Below are positions 39,701 to 42,224 of a stretch of 64,000 nt of DNA, piece after piece. Made by a program: the position numbers and the translations under genes. Under the pieces are notes generated by a model that was not told where the DNA came from, searched no databases, and saw only the letters and a program-made list of their open reading frames with translations. Every line of letters begins with the position of its first letter. Positions within the stretch are counted from its first letter, which is position 1. The stretch is from Okapia johnstoni (Eukaryota > Chordata > Mammalia > Artiodactyla > Giraffidae), in NCBI GenBank assembly GCA_024291935.2, contig CM044316.1, positions 5,448,501 through 5,512,500 on the forward strand, given 5' to 3'.

Positions 39701-42163
39701 ATGGATAGACTGAGGCACACTCAGCAGTTGTCACTCAGCAACATGGAGACATGAGCTCTCGAACCCAGAAAAGATGCAGAGGAGCCTTAGGATCAGTATT
39801 TAGTACTAGGCAAGAGACGCTGGTCTGAAAAGATGACAAATGGTATGATTCCAGCCATCTAGCATACTGGAAAAGGCAAAACTATGTAGACAGTGGGGCT
39901 TCCCAGGTGGTGCAGTGGTAAAGAAGCCACCTGCCAATGCAGGAGACACAAAAGACGTGGGCTCAATCCCTGGGTTGGGAAGACCCCCTGGAGTAGGAAA
40001 TGGCAACCCAATTCAGTATTCTTGCCTGGAGAATCCCATGGACACAGGAGCCTATGGGTTACAGTCCCTGGGGTCACAAAGAGTCAGATATGACTAGGTG
40101 TGTGCACACACACAAATACACACACAGACGGTAACAGGATCAGTGGTTTCCAGGAGCTGAAGGGAGGTAGGCGCATCAACAGGCAGAACATGCAGGACTT
40201 CTGGGGTAGTGCAGCTACTCTGTATGATCCTCATGGTGGACCCATGACCTTGCGCATCTGTCCAAACTCACAGCATGTGCAATGCTGAGTGGATCCTAAT
40301 GTACACCGTGGACTGTAGTTAATAATACAACATTGGCTCATCAATAGTAAACAAATACACCAGGCCAACAAAACAAATTAATGATGGGGGAAGTGTGTGT
40401 GTGTTGGGGGTTGGCAGGAGAATATGGCAACTCTCTGGACCACCTGTTCAGTATTTCTATAAACCTAAAACTGCTCGAAGACACAGCATGATTTGTTGTT
40501 TTTTTTTCCGTAACGTCGGAAAAATCCGAACGAACTTCTGGGTCAACCCAAAATGTTGCTGTATTTAATACAATTAACTATTTAAGGTTAAGTTTCATAC
40601 TCGAAATTATTTAATCGTTGTAAAATCTTATTAAAAACAGAAAGGAAGAAACCAGGGTCTTAGACCCCAAACCCAGAGGTGCACACCCCTGGGCCCCCAT
40701 GTGACCCTGGCTCTCACCAGGAGATGGTTAACCTACGTTCTGAGATGTGGCAGCATCTTGTCCGAAGACCCCAAGGGTGAGGGCCACTGGGACCAATTCC
40801 ACTGCGCCTGTGTCCAGAAGGCTCATCCATAGTGACATAGCCATGACTCCTGTGGCGTCTGGCTGATGCAGACACTGGAAAAGGCGCAGCAGGCTGGGAT
40901 GCCAGGTGGCCCCCCCCCAGTTGGTCCCCAGCCACCAGGCCTGCCTGCACTCACCTCGCTGGCTTCTTTCTACCCCACAGCCCCCCCCCACCAGAAACCC
41001 CCTGCCACAAACTGTTCAGTTTGGACACGCCACCCTTTTCCTTCTGGGACCCAGAGTGCAGAGTGTCACCCCTCCAGACATCAGGAGGACATTAAGAGGA
41101 CACTGAGGCATCGATCAGGACTTGTTATTCTCTATATATGAGGCTTTGACACCTGGGGCCTGTGTGTGGCCCTGCCCACAGCATGCTGAACCTCCTATTT
41201 CTGAGGAATTGTGAATGTAACTGCCTTCTCCATGGCCACTGCCGCCCCGTATCTGAATGATCATGGAGTCTGCATGTGAAGGCCCCCTCCCGCTAACCGG
41301 CCCCCACTCACCTCCAGCACGGGGCCAGCGCCGAGGATGGTCCTCTCGACACCACTGGCGTAGCCCTTCTGGCTCAGGGCAGTGAGGCAGTGGATCAGGA
41401 AGTTGGTGCTCTGCGTCTTGCCCGAGCCACTCTCGCCCGAGATGACGATGCACTGGTTGACGTGCTTCCGGAGCATGGAGTAGTAGGCCACGTCGGCCAG
41501 CGCGAACACATGAGGCTCCAGCTTGCCCAGCTGCTGGTTCTCGTACATCTTCACGTACTTCGGGTTGTAGATGGGGAGGAACTTGAAGGGGTTGACGGCT
41601 ACGAGGATGCTGCCAGCGTACGTGTAGATCTTCTGCTGCAGGAAGCGGTGCCTGAGGTTCTTCAGGAGGTTCTCCTCGGTCAGCTCGGGGAGGTTGCACA
41701 GGTCGTCAAAGTCGGCCTGCGGCCGGGGAAGGAGGCCGCGCTCCACCAGGCGCCGTGTGGCTGTGGCCTGGGACGCGAGCTGCATGTGCAAGTACTTGAT
41801 GGTCCCGTCGGTGTCGCGCTCCTGCAGCAGGAAGTAGTAGCCGTCCTCCCGTGGGTGCTCGTCGTGGGCCCGCCGCGGCCACAGCAGCACGCGGTGCACG
41901 GGCGAGTCGCTGGCGTCCAGCACCCACTCCTCCCCACCTGTCTCCTTGACCTCCACCAGCACATAGCGCTTGCTGCCGTCCAGCTGCAGGCGGGCAATGG
42001 CGTCCTGGATGACATCGGACGTGGTGCTGTCCTTGGTGGCCGGCACGCGGCATGAGGCCAGGGGTGGGGCCTGGCTCTCGCTGGTGGCCAGCTGCGGGTA
42101 GATGTGCAGGTGGTAGGCCGCCTGCCCCCGGCGGCCGGCGCTGCCCGCCTCGTTCACACTCAT
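664..42163 (-). CDS. MYO9B: MYO9B, unconventional myosin-IXb, 5' part of CDS (six exons)
   Basis: Partial coding sequence on the minus strand, joined from 42163-41312, 10176-10082, 4036-3974, 3495-3396, 3130-3030 and 793-664. Every internal junction has a GT donor and AG acceptor, phases match, and the six pieces sum to 1341 bases, exactly 447 codons, with no internal stop. The product is a single-headed class IX myosin. In known homologues an N-terminal RA-like domain and motor are followed by IQ motifs, a C1 zinc finger and a RhoGAP domain that turns off RhoA at actin structures. Only the RA-like region (about residues 15-120) and the N-terminal motor are encoded here. Visible motor marks are the P-loop GESGSGKT (residues 243-250) and switch [10 protein letters not shown] (294-302). 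The remainder lies beyond position 1. Identification rests on near-identity with remembered human MYO9B. Confidence 0.97.
1100..1227 (-). mobile_element. CHR-type SINE
   Basis: Antisense copy: T-rich start, then GACCAGGGATCGAACCTG (B-box side) and CCAGGGAATTCC (5' end). In MYO9B intron 6. Confidence 0.85.
1485..1628 (-). mobile_element. CHR-type SINE
   Basis: Antisense copy with poly-T start at 1482, a CAGTTCCCTGATCG core and ACCAAGGGAAGTTCCC at the 5' end. Confidence 0.85.
1645..1805 (-). mobile_element. MER20 (hAT-Charlie) fragment
   Basis: CTCAGCCTTGGCACTGCTG at the left and CCAGTGAGAACCACTGC at the right match the two ends of MER20 in reverse; AAGTGTCCCCTGGG lies between. An old non-autonomous DNA transposon. 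Confidence 0.65.
2280..2475 (-). mobile_element. L1M-type LINE fragment
   Basis: Old, diverged sequence resembling the antisense 3' region of mammalian-wide L1 (ATATAAAATTCAC..., GTGAAGTATACCCACATTG). Confidence 0.5.
2548..2672 (+). mobile_element. CHR-type SINE with perfect 13-base TSD
   Basis: Starts near AGGAATTCCCTGGTGG and ends GTGGTC plus poly-A. It is flanked by the identical direct repeats GATTTTTAAATGA at 2535-2547 and 2673-2685. In MYO9B intron 6. Confidence 0.92.
2725..2866 (-). mobile_element. CHR-type SINE
   Basis: Antisense copy: T-rich start, then GTTCCCCAACCAGGGACC and TGGAAGTCCC at the 5' end. Confidence 0.85.
3030..3130 (-). CDS. MYO9B: MYO9B exon 6: motor segment
   Basis: 101 bases: 33 codons from [15 protein letters not shown] to [10 protein letters not shown] plus CA of a split Gln codon. 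The acceptor is TTGTTTTTCAG|CAT and the donor AAGCA|GTAAGT. It continues directly from the NQ end of exon 5 and matches the remembered human protein almost residue for residue. Confidence 0.97.
3396..3495 (-). CDS. MYO9B: MYO9B exon 5: motor segment [10 protein letters not shown]
   Basis: 100 bases: one base completing AG|G (Arg), then 33 codons from [16 protein letters not shown] to EDYFYLNQ, ending in phase 0. The acceptor is TGACCTACAG|GAAC and the donor CAG|GTAAAC. The E-R-N-Y-H-V-F-Y segment is a hallmark of the upper 50-kDa part of myosin heads. Exons 4, 5 and 6 lie within 1.0 kb of one another. Confidence 0.97.
3974..4036 (-). CDS. MYO9B: MYO9B exon 4: 63-base motor exon
   Basis: Completes the split Gly codon (GG|A) and encodes [20 protein letters not shown], followed by AG of a split Arg codon. 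The acceptor is GATGACAG|AGCGGTT and the donor GAG|GTAGGG. The peptide is the conserved motor segment after switch I (the [10 protein letters not shown] motif found across myosins). The exon is too short and phase-shifted to show as a long open frame; it was found by looking for the segment missing between exons 3 and 5. Confidence 0.96.
4530..4912 (-). mobile_element. L1M-type LINE, left part
   Basis: Diverged antisense L1 (AACAGCTTTACTGATGATTG; GTGACCAAGACAACGAACAC). It appears to continue at 5138-5240 on the far side of a Tigger-type element, so it is older than that insertion. In MYO9B intron 3. Confidence 0.55.
4913..5137. mobile_element. Tigger (Tc/mariner) derived MITE
   Basis: Ends are inverted: TTAACTCTTGAATAACGCAA at left and TTGTTCAAGGGTCAG at right, as in non-autonomous Tigger elements; GTTTGAACTGTGGATCCACT is internal. 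Host sequence on both sides looks like one L1M. Confidence 0.7.
5138..5247 (-). mobile_element. L1M-type LINE, right part
   Basis: CTTTCACTCAACTTAATG and CATTCTTCTTTATGGCTAAG match the antisense L1M segment that normally follows the piece at 4530-4912. Confidence 0.55.
5249..5454 (+). mobile_element. Bov-tA SINE with 8-base TSD
   Basis: GGCTTCCCAGGTAGCTCAG start, B-box GTGGGTTTAATCC, and ACTCAGACACGACTGAGC end. It is flanked by AGTCTACA at 5241-5248 and 5455-5462. Confidence 0.93.
5463..6690. other. Non-repetitive intron 3 sequence
   Basis: No family recognised apart from the end of the L1M host near 5463-5510. Open frames here (for example a 228-codon minus-strand one at 5826-6512) show no domain or homology that I can recognise. 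Confidence 0.5.
6700..7345 (+). mobile_element. MaLR (MLT1-type) LTR, split by a SINE
   Basis: Old solo LTR of the non-autonomous ERVL-MaLR group: TTGCAGATGGAATTAAG, GGGCCCTAAATCCAAGGACA, TTGATCTTGGACTTCAGGCC, and a right end near TACTTTGTTGCAGCAGCC. A Bov-tA copy interrupts it at about 6818-7035. No viral coding sequence. Confidence 0.75.
6818..7035 (+). mobile_element. Bov-tA SINE
   Basis: GGTTTCCTTGGTGGCTCAG start, CAGGTTCGATCC B-box, CACAACTGAGTGACTAACA end with a short T-rich tail. Nested in the MaLR LTR. Confidence 0.9.
7659..7796 (+). mobile_element. CHR-type SINE with TSD
   Basis: GGAATTCCCTGGCAG start and AATAAAATAAAATAAGG tail. The flanks repeat AAAATAAGGAG (7641-7651 and 7789-7799), merging with the A-rich tail. 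Confidence 0.87.
8150..8272 (-). mobile_element. CHR-type SINE
   Basis: Antisense: TTTTTTTGGCCACACCG tail end, then AGTTCCCTGATTGGGG, with AGGGAAGTCCC at the 5' end. AGTCAGATTTAG/AGTCAGGTTTAG flanks suggest a TSD. Confidence 0.87.
8275..8985. other. AT-rich intron 3 sequence
   Basis: No confident repeat or gene. About 8570-8940 is AT-rich with a T-run at 8832-8845. Confidence 0.4.
9001..9566. repeat. Degenerate (ATCC)n / TCCA tandem array
   Basis: About 570 bases of imperfect CCATC units with recurring phrases such as CATCCATGAATCTACC. Short open frames here (101, 73 and 68 codons, rich in HPS/IHP) are products of the repeat. Lies in MYO9B intron 3, about 500 bases from exon 3. Confidence 0.93.
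10082..10176 (-). CDS. MYO9B: MYO9B exon 3: motor switch I
   Basis: 95 bases encoding residues 285-315 ([12 protein letters not shown]...SGIVR) plus the first two bases of a Gly codon. The acceptor reads CTCGCAG|GCT just above 10176 and the donor GG|GTGAGT at 10081-10076. NNNSSRFGK is the switch I signature that binds the nucleotide gamma-phosphate and magnesium in all myosins. The exon sits alone, with a 31.1 kb intron upstream and a 6 kb intron downstream. Confidence 0.97.
10330..10550 (-). mobile_element. Bov-tA SINE
   Basis: Antisense copy: CTCAGTTGCGTCCGACTC, AGGGATCGAACCCACGTC, and GGGGCTTCCC at the 5' end. About 155 bases upstream (in transcript sense) of MYO9B exon 3. Confidence 0.92.
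10665..10998 (-). mobile_element. hAT-type MITE (CAGGGGTCAGCAAAC family), long form
   Basis: Left part GTAGCAAACTCTGGCC, middle TTCAAGTTTCAGCATCCA, right part AAATATTTACTAATCAG and GGAGTTTGCTAGG. These match the long form of a common mammalian hAT-Charlie non-autonomous element in reverse. I do not assign a subfamily name. Confidence 0.65.
11130..11485 (-). mobile_element. L1M-type LINE 3' region
   Basis: Antisense L1M: CAGTGGCATGCAGTACATTC, GTCCAACCATCACCTCTG, GCACCTGGTAACCACC, CTGGCTTCTCTCACTCGGC. Confidence 0.75.
11490..12360. other. Non-repetitive intron 2 sequence
   Basis: GC-moderate and G-rich on the plus strand. No repeat family or gene recognised. Confidence 0.45.
12366..12568 (+). 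mobile_element. Bov-tA SINE
   Basis: GGGCTCAGCCAGTAAAGAAT, GGGTTCAATCCCTGG, CCAAGAGTCGGACACGACTG. Confidence 0.92.
12785..12930 (-). mobile_element. MER20, first part (interrupted)
   Basis: CTCGGCACTGCTGACACTTG, GCTGTCCTGTGCACTGTAGG and CTCTACCCACCAGATGCC follow MER20 in reverse. The element breaks at 12930 where a CHR SINE enters and resumes at about 13352. Confidence 0.8.
12931..13350 (+). mobile_element. CHR-2-type SINE inside MER20, itself split by BovB
   Basis: GGACTTGCCTGGTGATCCAG start, CACATGCCTCAGAGCAACT, CACAACTATCGAGTC, AACTAAGACCTGA; the A-rich tail is at about 13331-13350. A BovB fragment lies at 13172-13322 between ACCTGA and CGCAGTCAAATAAATAAG. Confidence 0.88.
13172..13322 (-). 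mobile_element. BovB (RTE LINE) fragment
   Basis: GTTATTCAGTTGCCAAGTCG, CAGCACACCAGGCTTCCCTG, ATTCATGTCCATCAAGTCGG: an antisense BovB 3' region, the ruminant/squamate RTE element. Nested inside the CHR SINE. Confidence 0.85.
13351..13400 (-). mobile_element. MER20, second part
   Basis: GTCCCCAGCGAGAGCCGAAT then GGGGGTTGAGAGCAC: the MER20 end that should follow the piece stopping at 12930. Confidence 0.7.
13400..14425. other. Non-repetitive intron 2 sequence
   Basis: No repeat family or gene recognised. A short GGAGGAGGAGGA run sits near 14069-14081. Confidence 0.4.
14409..14556 (-). mobile_element. CHR-type SINE with TSD
   Basis: Antisense: CTTTTGGCCATGCCATG, AGTTCCCTGACCAGGGG, CCAGGGAAGTC. 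The flanks ATATGAAAGACATG (14395-14408) and ATATAAAAGACATG (14557-14570) differ at one base. Confidence 0.92.
14870..15004 (-). mobile_element. CHR-type SINE
   Basis: Antisense: TTTTTGGCCATGCTGCC, CCCTGACCAGGGATTG, CTGTCAAGGAAATGCC. Confidence 0.87.
15265..15395 (+). mobile_element. MIR SINE
   Basis: CTGATGAGGAAACAGGAGCA, GAGAGGTCAGCTGACCTG and GGAACCCAGGGCCTCTAAT follow the MIR core. Old mammalian-wide repeat. Confidence 0.65.
15400..16825. other. Non-repetitive intron 2 sequence
   Basis: Mostly unique, moderately GC-rich sequence. Open frames of 118-153 codons on the minus strand (15971-16637) overlap one another in different frames and resemble no protein I know. Confidence 0.45.
16830..16902 (-). 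mobile_element. MIR fragment
   Basis: AAGTTCCTCTTCTGTAAAAC followed by CTTCTCAGGTTGTTCGAGG matches the antisense MIR core. Confidence 0.5.
16910..17088 (+). mobile_element. hAT-type MITE (CAGGGGTCAGCAAAC family)
   Basis: GTTCTGTGAAGGGCCAGCT, AATAAGTATTTGGGG, GCAAATGGGCGTGGCTGTG. Diverged but in order. It is immediately followed by a reverse-oriented copy. Confidence 0.65.
17089..17440 (-). mobile_element. hAT-type MITE, long form, split by a SINE
   Basis: CAGGGTCAGCAAATTATGGC starts the reverse copy; it resumes after the SINE with TTGAAAAAATCAAGAG, then CATTCATGTCTGTTAAC and GGCAGGGTTGAGTC. Confidence 0.6.
17158..17273 (-). mobile_element. CHR-type SINE
   Basis: Antisense: TTTTTTTGCCACACTGC, AGTTCCCTGACCAGGGATTG, CCAGGGAAGTCCC. 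Nested in the hAT-type MITE. Confidence 0.9.
17897..17998 (+). mobile_element. CHR-type SINE
   Basis: GACTTCCCCGGCAGTC, TTTGATCCCTGGTCTGGGA, GTGTGGCATGGCTGAGAAAA. Confidence 0.85.
18000..18820. other. Non-repetitive intron 2 sequence
   Basis: No gene or confident repeat recognised. Confidence 0.4.
18823..19030 (+). mobile_element. Bov-tA SINE
   Basis: GGTTTCCCTGGTGGCTCAGA, GGGTTTGATCCCTGGGTCG, CAGTCAGACACGACTGAGC. CTCTTTG repeats at both flanks. Confidence 0.93.
19031..19500 (-). mobile_element. L1-like sequence interrupted by a SINE
   Basis: TTGCTGTTAC...AAACACATCCCACGGATTC and the following AT-rich stretch resemble antisense L1 ORF2. The match is diverged. Confidence 0.4.
19234..19450 (+). 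mobile_element. Bov-tA SINE
   Basis: GGGCTCTCCTGATAGCTCAG, GGCTCGATCCCTGG, AGTCAGACAAGACTGAGCGA. ATTTTGGGTTA/ATTTTGGTTTA flanks suggest a TSD. Confidence 0.92.
19500..20497. other. AT-rich intron 2 sequence
   Basis: Possibly old L1-derived; no confident family. Confidence 0.35.
20511..20661 (-). mobile_element. Bov-tA/Bov-A SINE, truncated, with perfect 13-base TSD
   Basis: TAGCCACTACCATGTCCAAC, GGAGTGGGTTGCCATTTCCT. Flanked by TTTGCTTCCCTGT at 20498-20510 and 20662-20674. Confidence 0.92.
20695..20903 (+). mobile_element. Bov-tA SINE
   Basis: GGACTTCCCTGGTGGCTCAG, GGGTTCGATCCCTGGGTC, AGAGTCAGACATGACCAAGC. Close to the consensus, so relatively young. Confidence 0.94.
21325..21472 (+). mobile_element. 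MER5A (hAT-Charlie) MITE
   Basis: ACTTGTTAAAGATGCAGACT, GGCCCACTCCAGACCTGCAG, GGTGAGAACTACTGCTC follow MER5A in order. Confidence 0.75.
21621..21838 (+). mobile_element. Bov-tA SINE with 12-base TSD
   Basis: GGGGCTCCCCCAGTGGCTCA, CAGGTTCGATCCCTA, AGTCAGACACGACTGAAGC. Flanked by ATACTTAATCAG at 21609-21620 and 21839-21850. Confidence 0.94.
21855..22520. other. Non-repetitive intron 2 sequence
   Basis: No gene or repeat recognised. Confidence 0.4.
22661..22867 (-). mobile_element. Bov-tA SINE with 12-base TSD
   Basis: Antisense: GGTGTCTGACTCTTTGCG, CAGGGATTGAACTCGGG, GCTGAGCCACCAGGAAAGGC. Flanked by ATACTGACTGAT at 22649-22660 and 22868-22879. Confidence 0.94.
22968..23162 (+). mobile_element. 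Bov-tA SINE
   Basis: GGGCTTCCCTGGTAGCTCAG to GACATGACTGAGCGATTTTC. The flanks ATCACATGTTACAT and ATCACGTTACAT form a near-match TSD. Confidence 0.93.
23274..23418 (-). mobile_element. CHR-type SINE with 14-base TSD
   Basis: Antisense: TTATTTGGCTGCACCAG, CCAACCAGGGATCAAAC, GGGGAAGCCCC. Flanked by CAATCTGGGTATCT (23260-23273) and CAATCTGGCTATCT (23419-23432). Confidence 0.93.
23455..23645 (-). mobile_element. hAT-type MITE (CAGGGGTCAGCAAAC family)
   Basis: TTTTTGTAAATGACGTTTTA, TTCATTTACGTATTGTCTG, ACTGGCCCTTTACGGAG: the reverse copy of the family seen at 16910-17440. Confidence 0.7.
24090..24312 (-). mobile_element. Bov-tA SINE
   Basis: Antisense: GTTGCTCAGTCGTGTCTGAC, AGGGAGTGAACCTGTGTC, ACTGAGCTACCAGAAGCCC. 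Confidence 0.93.
24340..24602 (-). mobile_element. BovB (RTE LINE) fragment
   Basis: CAGTCGTGTCCAACTCTTTG, CATGTCCATTGAGTCAGTGA, CCTCAATCTTTCCCAGCAAC, GTGAGTCAGCTCTTCACA: antisense BovB 3' region. Confidence 0.88.
24925..24968 (+). repeat. 22-base perfect tandem duplication
   Basis: The unit GTTTCATTCCTCTTTGG plus TTGTT occurs twice in a row (24925-24946 and 24947-24968), at the left edge of the BovB piece. Confidence 0.9.
24969..25080 (-). mobile_element. BovB fragment
   Basis: GTCATGTCTGACTCTTTGTG, ACAGCACGCCAGGCTTCCC, CTCATGTCCATTGAGTTGG. Short antisense BovB inside the L1M. Confidence 0.85.
25400..25557 (-). mobile_element. CHR-type SINE
   Basis: Antisense: AATATTTATTTGGCTTCATT, TTCCCCGACCAGGGATC, CCACCAGTGAAGTCTC. 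TCTCCCAT occurs on both sides. Confidence 0.88.
25560..26365. other. Non-repetitive intron 2 sequence
   Basis: GC-rich. Overlapping open frames of 121-139 codons (25521-26490) look random: no domains, three frames open at once. Confidence 0.45.
26370..26655 (-). mobile_element. MER20 split by a CHR SINE
   Basis: Left piece GCAGGATGTTCAGCAGCACC, right piece ATGTTTCCAAATGTCCCCTG. The CHR insertion between carries a clear TSD, so the two pieces were one element. Confidence 0.8.
26437..26591 (+). mobile_element. CHR-type SINE with TSD
   Basis: GGACTTCCCTGGTGGTCCAG start and AAATAAATAAATATTAAAGG tail. Flanked by AAAAAAACATCTCCAG (26421-26436) and AAAAAAATCTCCAG (26592-26605). Confidence 0.93.
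26670..27212 (+). mobile_element. L1 LINE, ORF2 3' end and 3' UTR
   Basis: AGTGTTCACAGCAGCACTG, ACATGTCCACTGACAGAAGG, CACGGAATACTACTCGGC, CACTTATATGTGGAATCTA. A 79-codon open piece is preserved by chance at 26743-26982. Confidence 0.88.
27213..27350 (+). mobile_element. CHR-2 SINE, 3' part
   Basis: AACTAAGCCTGTGCACCAC, CTAGAGCCTGCACTCC, AAGACCCAGTGCAGCCG then AAATAAAT tail. Confidence 0.82.
27365..27626 (+). mobile_element. L1 3' end
   Basis: GGTAACATGGAAACTTTCAT, GAATTTGCTGTATGACTCAG, GGCTGATTCTTGTTGATG, tail CAATTAAAAAAAAAA. Confidence 0.85.
27695..27912 (-). mobile_element. Bov-tA SINE
   Basis: Antisense: AGTCACTCAGTCCTGTCTAA, TTTAAACCCAGGTCTCCTGC, CATCTGAGCCACCAGG. Confidence 0.93.
27915..29980. 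other. Non-repetitive intron 2 sequence
   Basis: About 2 kb without a confident repeat. Minus-strand open frames of 178 and 123 codons (28134-28670, 29452-29823) lack any recognisable domain and have overlapping competitors. Confidence 0.45.
29985..30182 (+). mobile_element. hAT-type MITE (CAGGGGTCAGCAAAC family)
   Basis: GGGGGTCAGCAAACCATTCT, GTAAAGGGTCAGATG, GTGCCAATAAAACTTTACG, GTCTGCCAAGCCCTGG. Confidence 0.75.
30190..30750. other. Unassigned intron 2 sequence
   Basis: AT-rich, no confident repeat or gene. Confidence 0.35.
30755..31018 (+). mobile_element. CHR-2 SINE, near full length
   Basis: GGGACTTCCGTGGTGGTCCA, GGGTTCGATCCCTGGTC, CAACAAGAGAAGCCACTGC, GACCCAGTGTGGCCAGAAAA. Confidence 0.92.
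31300..31490 (+). mobile_element. MER20
   Basis: CTTCTCAATTGGGGTGATTC, GGTAATGTCTGGAGACGTTT, GGCATCTGGTGGGTGGAGG, CGATGTCAACGGTGCAGAAG. It supplies the beginning of a 232-codon spurious open frame. Confidence 0.82.
31490..33085. other. Non-repetitive, C-rich intron 2 sequence
   Basis: Pyrimidine-rich on the plus strand, no repeat family recognised. Open frames (31318-32016, 32360-32812) begin in or beside MER20 sequence or overlap each other and have no known domain. Confidence 0.45.
33085..33610 (+). mobile_element. L1M-type LINE split by a Bov-tA fragment
   Basis: GACTATTACTCAGCCAGAGA, then after the SINE CCATGAAACGTCCAGAACAG, GGTTGTCAGAGGCTGAAAG, GGTTGCACAACATTGGG. Confidence 0.78.
33198..33312 (-). 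mobile_element. Bov-tA SINE, tRNA-side fragment
   Basis: AGAATACTGGAGCGCCCTCC, GGGATTGAACCCATGTCTCC, ATCTGAGCCACCAGTGAAGC, antisense. Confidence 0.87.
33612..34890. other. Non-repetitive intron 2 sequence
   Basis: GC-rich; no gene or repeat family recognised. Confidence 0.4.
35006..35215 (+). mobile_element. Bov-tA SINE with 11-base TSD
   Basis: GGGCTTCCCTGGTGGCCCAG, CAGGTTCAATCCCTGAGTC, AAGACTGAGCGACTAAACAG. Flanked by AGATGGAATTA at 34995-35005 and 35216-35226. Confidence 0.95.
35310..35413 (+). pseudogene. U6 snRNA retro-pseudogene, 5' half of a U6-L1 chimera
   Basis: Near full-length U6 copy (about 104 of 107 bases): starts GTGCTTGCTTCGGCATCACA, contains CAAGGATGACATGTAAATTC, and ends GCATTCCGTAGTTTT. 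It has several substitutions from the functional sequence, in the 5' stem region (GCAATTGTGACGAC in place of AAAATTGGAACGAT) and in the central part. It has no upstream U6 promoter; MaLR sequence lies there. It is joined without a tail to L1 sequence, so it arrived by L1 retrotransposition and is not a working snRNA gene. Confidence 0.93.
35414..35983 (+). mobile_element. L1 3' end fused to U6 (U6-L1 chimera)
   Basis: Directly after the U6 terminal T-run comes GGAAGCTATGGTCCATAG, the start of a 5'-truncated L1: CTTGGCTATAAAAAGGAATG, AGTGAAGTAAGTCAGAAAGA, GCTTGCTGTATGACTCAGGG, then an A-rich tail. The whole chimera is bounded by AAAGGAGAG at 35302-35310 and 35984-35992, so U6 and L1 entered as one piece. 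Confidence 0.92.
36448..36795 (+). mobile_element. CHR-2 SINE with 8-base TSD
   Basis: GCTTCCCTGGTGGCTCAGTG, CCTCGGAGCAACTAAACCC, GCAACAAAGACCAAGCATGG. Flanked by AACTCTCA at 36440-36447 and 36796-36803. Confidence 0.93.
36905..37115 (+). mobile_element. MER20
   Basis: GCTATTCTCACCCAGAGG, TGGTGATCTCTGGCGACATT, GGCATCAGGTGGCTGGAGG, CAGATGTCAGCGGTGCTC. Confidence 0.82.
37515..37935 (+). mobile_element. MaLR (MLT1-type) LTR
   Basis: GGGCTGACTTATGTCCCC, CGTGGCCTTATATGGAAATG, AGGATGAGGTCATCCTGG, CTAGCTTCAGACTTCAGGCC, GATGCTTTGTGACGGCGGTG: nearly complete old LTR. Confidence 0.8.
38213..38330 (+). mobile_element. CHR-type SINE, diverged
   Basis: GGCCCAGTGGCTGAGACTC, GGTTTGATCCCTGTCGGGG, ATGCGTGGCACAAAC, followed by a short A-rich tail and T-run. 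Confidence 0.72.
38635..39050 (-). mobile_element. L1 3' end
   Basis: Antisense: TTTTTAATTGGAGAATAATT, ACATGAATCAGCCACAGGTA, AGGTTGTCACAGAGCACTGG, CTGACTCACTTCACTCTCTG. Confidence 0.88.
39052..39168 (-). mobile_element. CHR-type SINE
   Basis: Antisense: TTTGGCTATGCCATGCAGC, CCAACCAAGGATTGAACCC, TTAACCATTGGATTGCC. Confidence 0.85.
39800..40488 (+). mobile_element. L1M/HAL1-type LINE split by Bov-tA
   Basis: TATGATTCCAGCCATCTAGC before the SINE; GATCAGTGGTTTCCAGGAGC, GTACACCGTGGACTGTAGTT and AACTCTCTGGACCACCTG after it. Confidence 0.68.
39894..40105 (+). mobile_element. Bov-tA SINE
   Basis: GTGGGGCTTCCCAGGTGGTG, GGGCTCAATCCCTGG, AGAGTCAGATATGACTAGG, with a CA-rich tail at 40106-40128. Confidence 0.92.
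40490..40550. mobile_element. Mariner MITE remnant
   Basis: TTTTTCCGTAACGTCGGAAA and AATCCGAACGAACTTCTGG, then GTCAACCCAA: the centre and one arm of the palindromic mariner-derived element common in ruminants. Only one arm is clear. Confidence 0.65.
40555..41305. other. Intron 2 sequence next to MYO9B exon 2
   Basis: C-runs at 40909-40918 and 40981-40989. No repeat or gene recognised. Open frames extending out of exon 2 here are not coding. Confidence 0.45.
41312..42163 (-). CDS. MYO9B: MYO9B exon 2, coding part: start codon, RA-like domain, motor start with P-loop
   Basis: Encodes residues 1-284 in phase 0, starting [14 protein letters not shown] and ending GAGPVLE, then the donor GAG|GTGAGT at 41311-41306. 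Residues 15-120 correspond to the RA-like domain of the family. The motor begins near residue 150 ([14 protein letters not shown]) and contains the ATP-binding P-loop GESGSGKT at 243-250. Start choice: the ATG at 42163 begins the protein seen in homologues, although another ATG lies 25 bases upstream in a different frame. Compared with remembered human sequence there are four extra residues (PPLA, 33-36), which also fit the P-loop being four positions later than in human. The exon is GC-rich, so long spurious ORFs occur in other frames. Confidence 0.97.
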
Positions 42164-42213
42164 CCTGCCGGCAGCCTGGCCTCAGCATGCCTCCCGGGCT
42201 CGGGGCGCACGTC
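42164..42213 (-). other. MYO9B: MYO9B exon 2, 5' untranslated part and acceptor
   Basis: On the minus strand a pyrimidine tract (CCCCCTCCCTTCCAG) is followed by CTCCAG and then GACGTGCGCC leading to the start codon. Two acceptors six bases apart are possible, placing the exon edge at 42213 or 42219; I prefer the second AG (42213). The leader contains an ATG at 42188 that opens an overlapping reading frame. Without transcript data the exact edge is inferred. Confidence 0.6.
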
Positions 42214-42224
42214 CTGGAGCTGGA

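Noticed and set aside
41390..42055. 221-codon open frame antisense to MYO9B exon 2
   Set aside because: Shadow of a GC-rich coding exon; leucine/valine-rich antisense frames are expected from codon bias.
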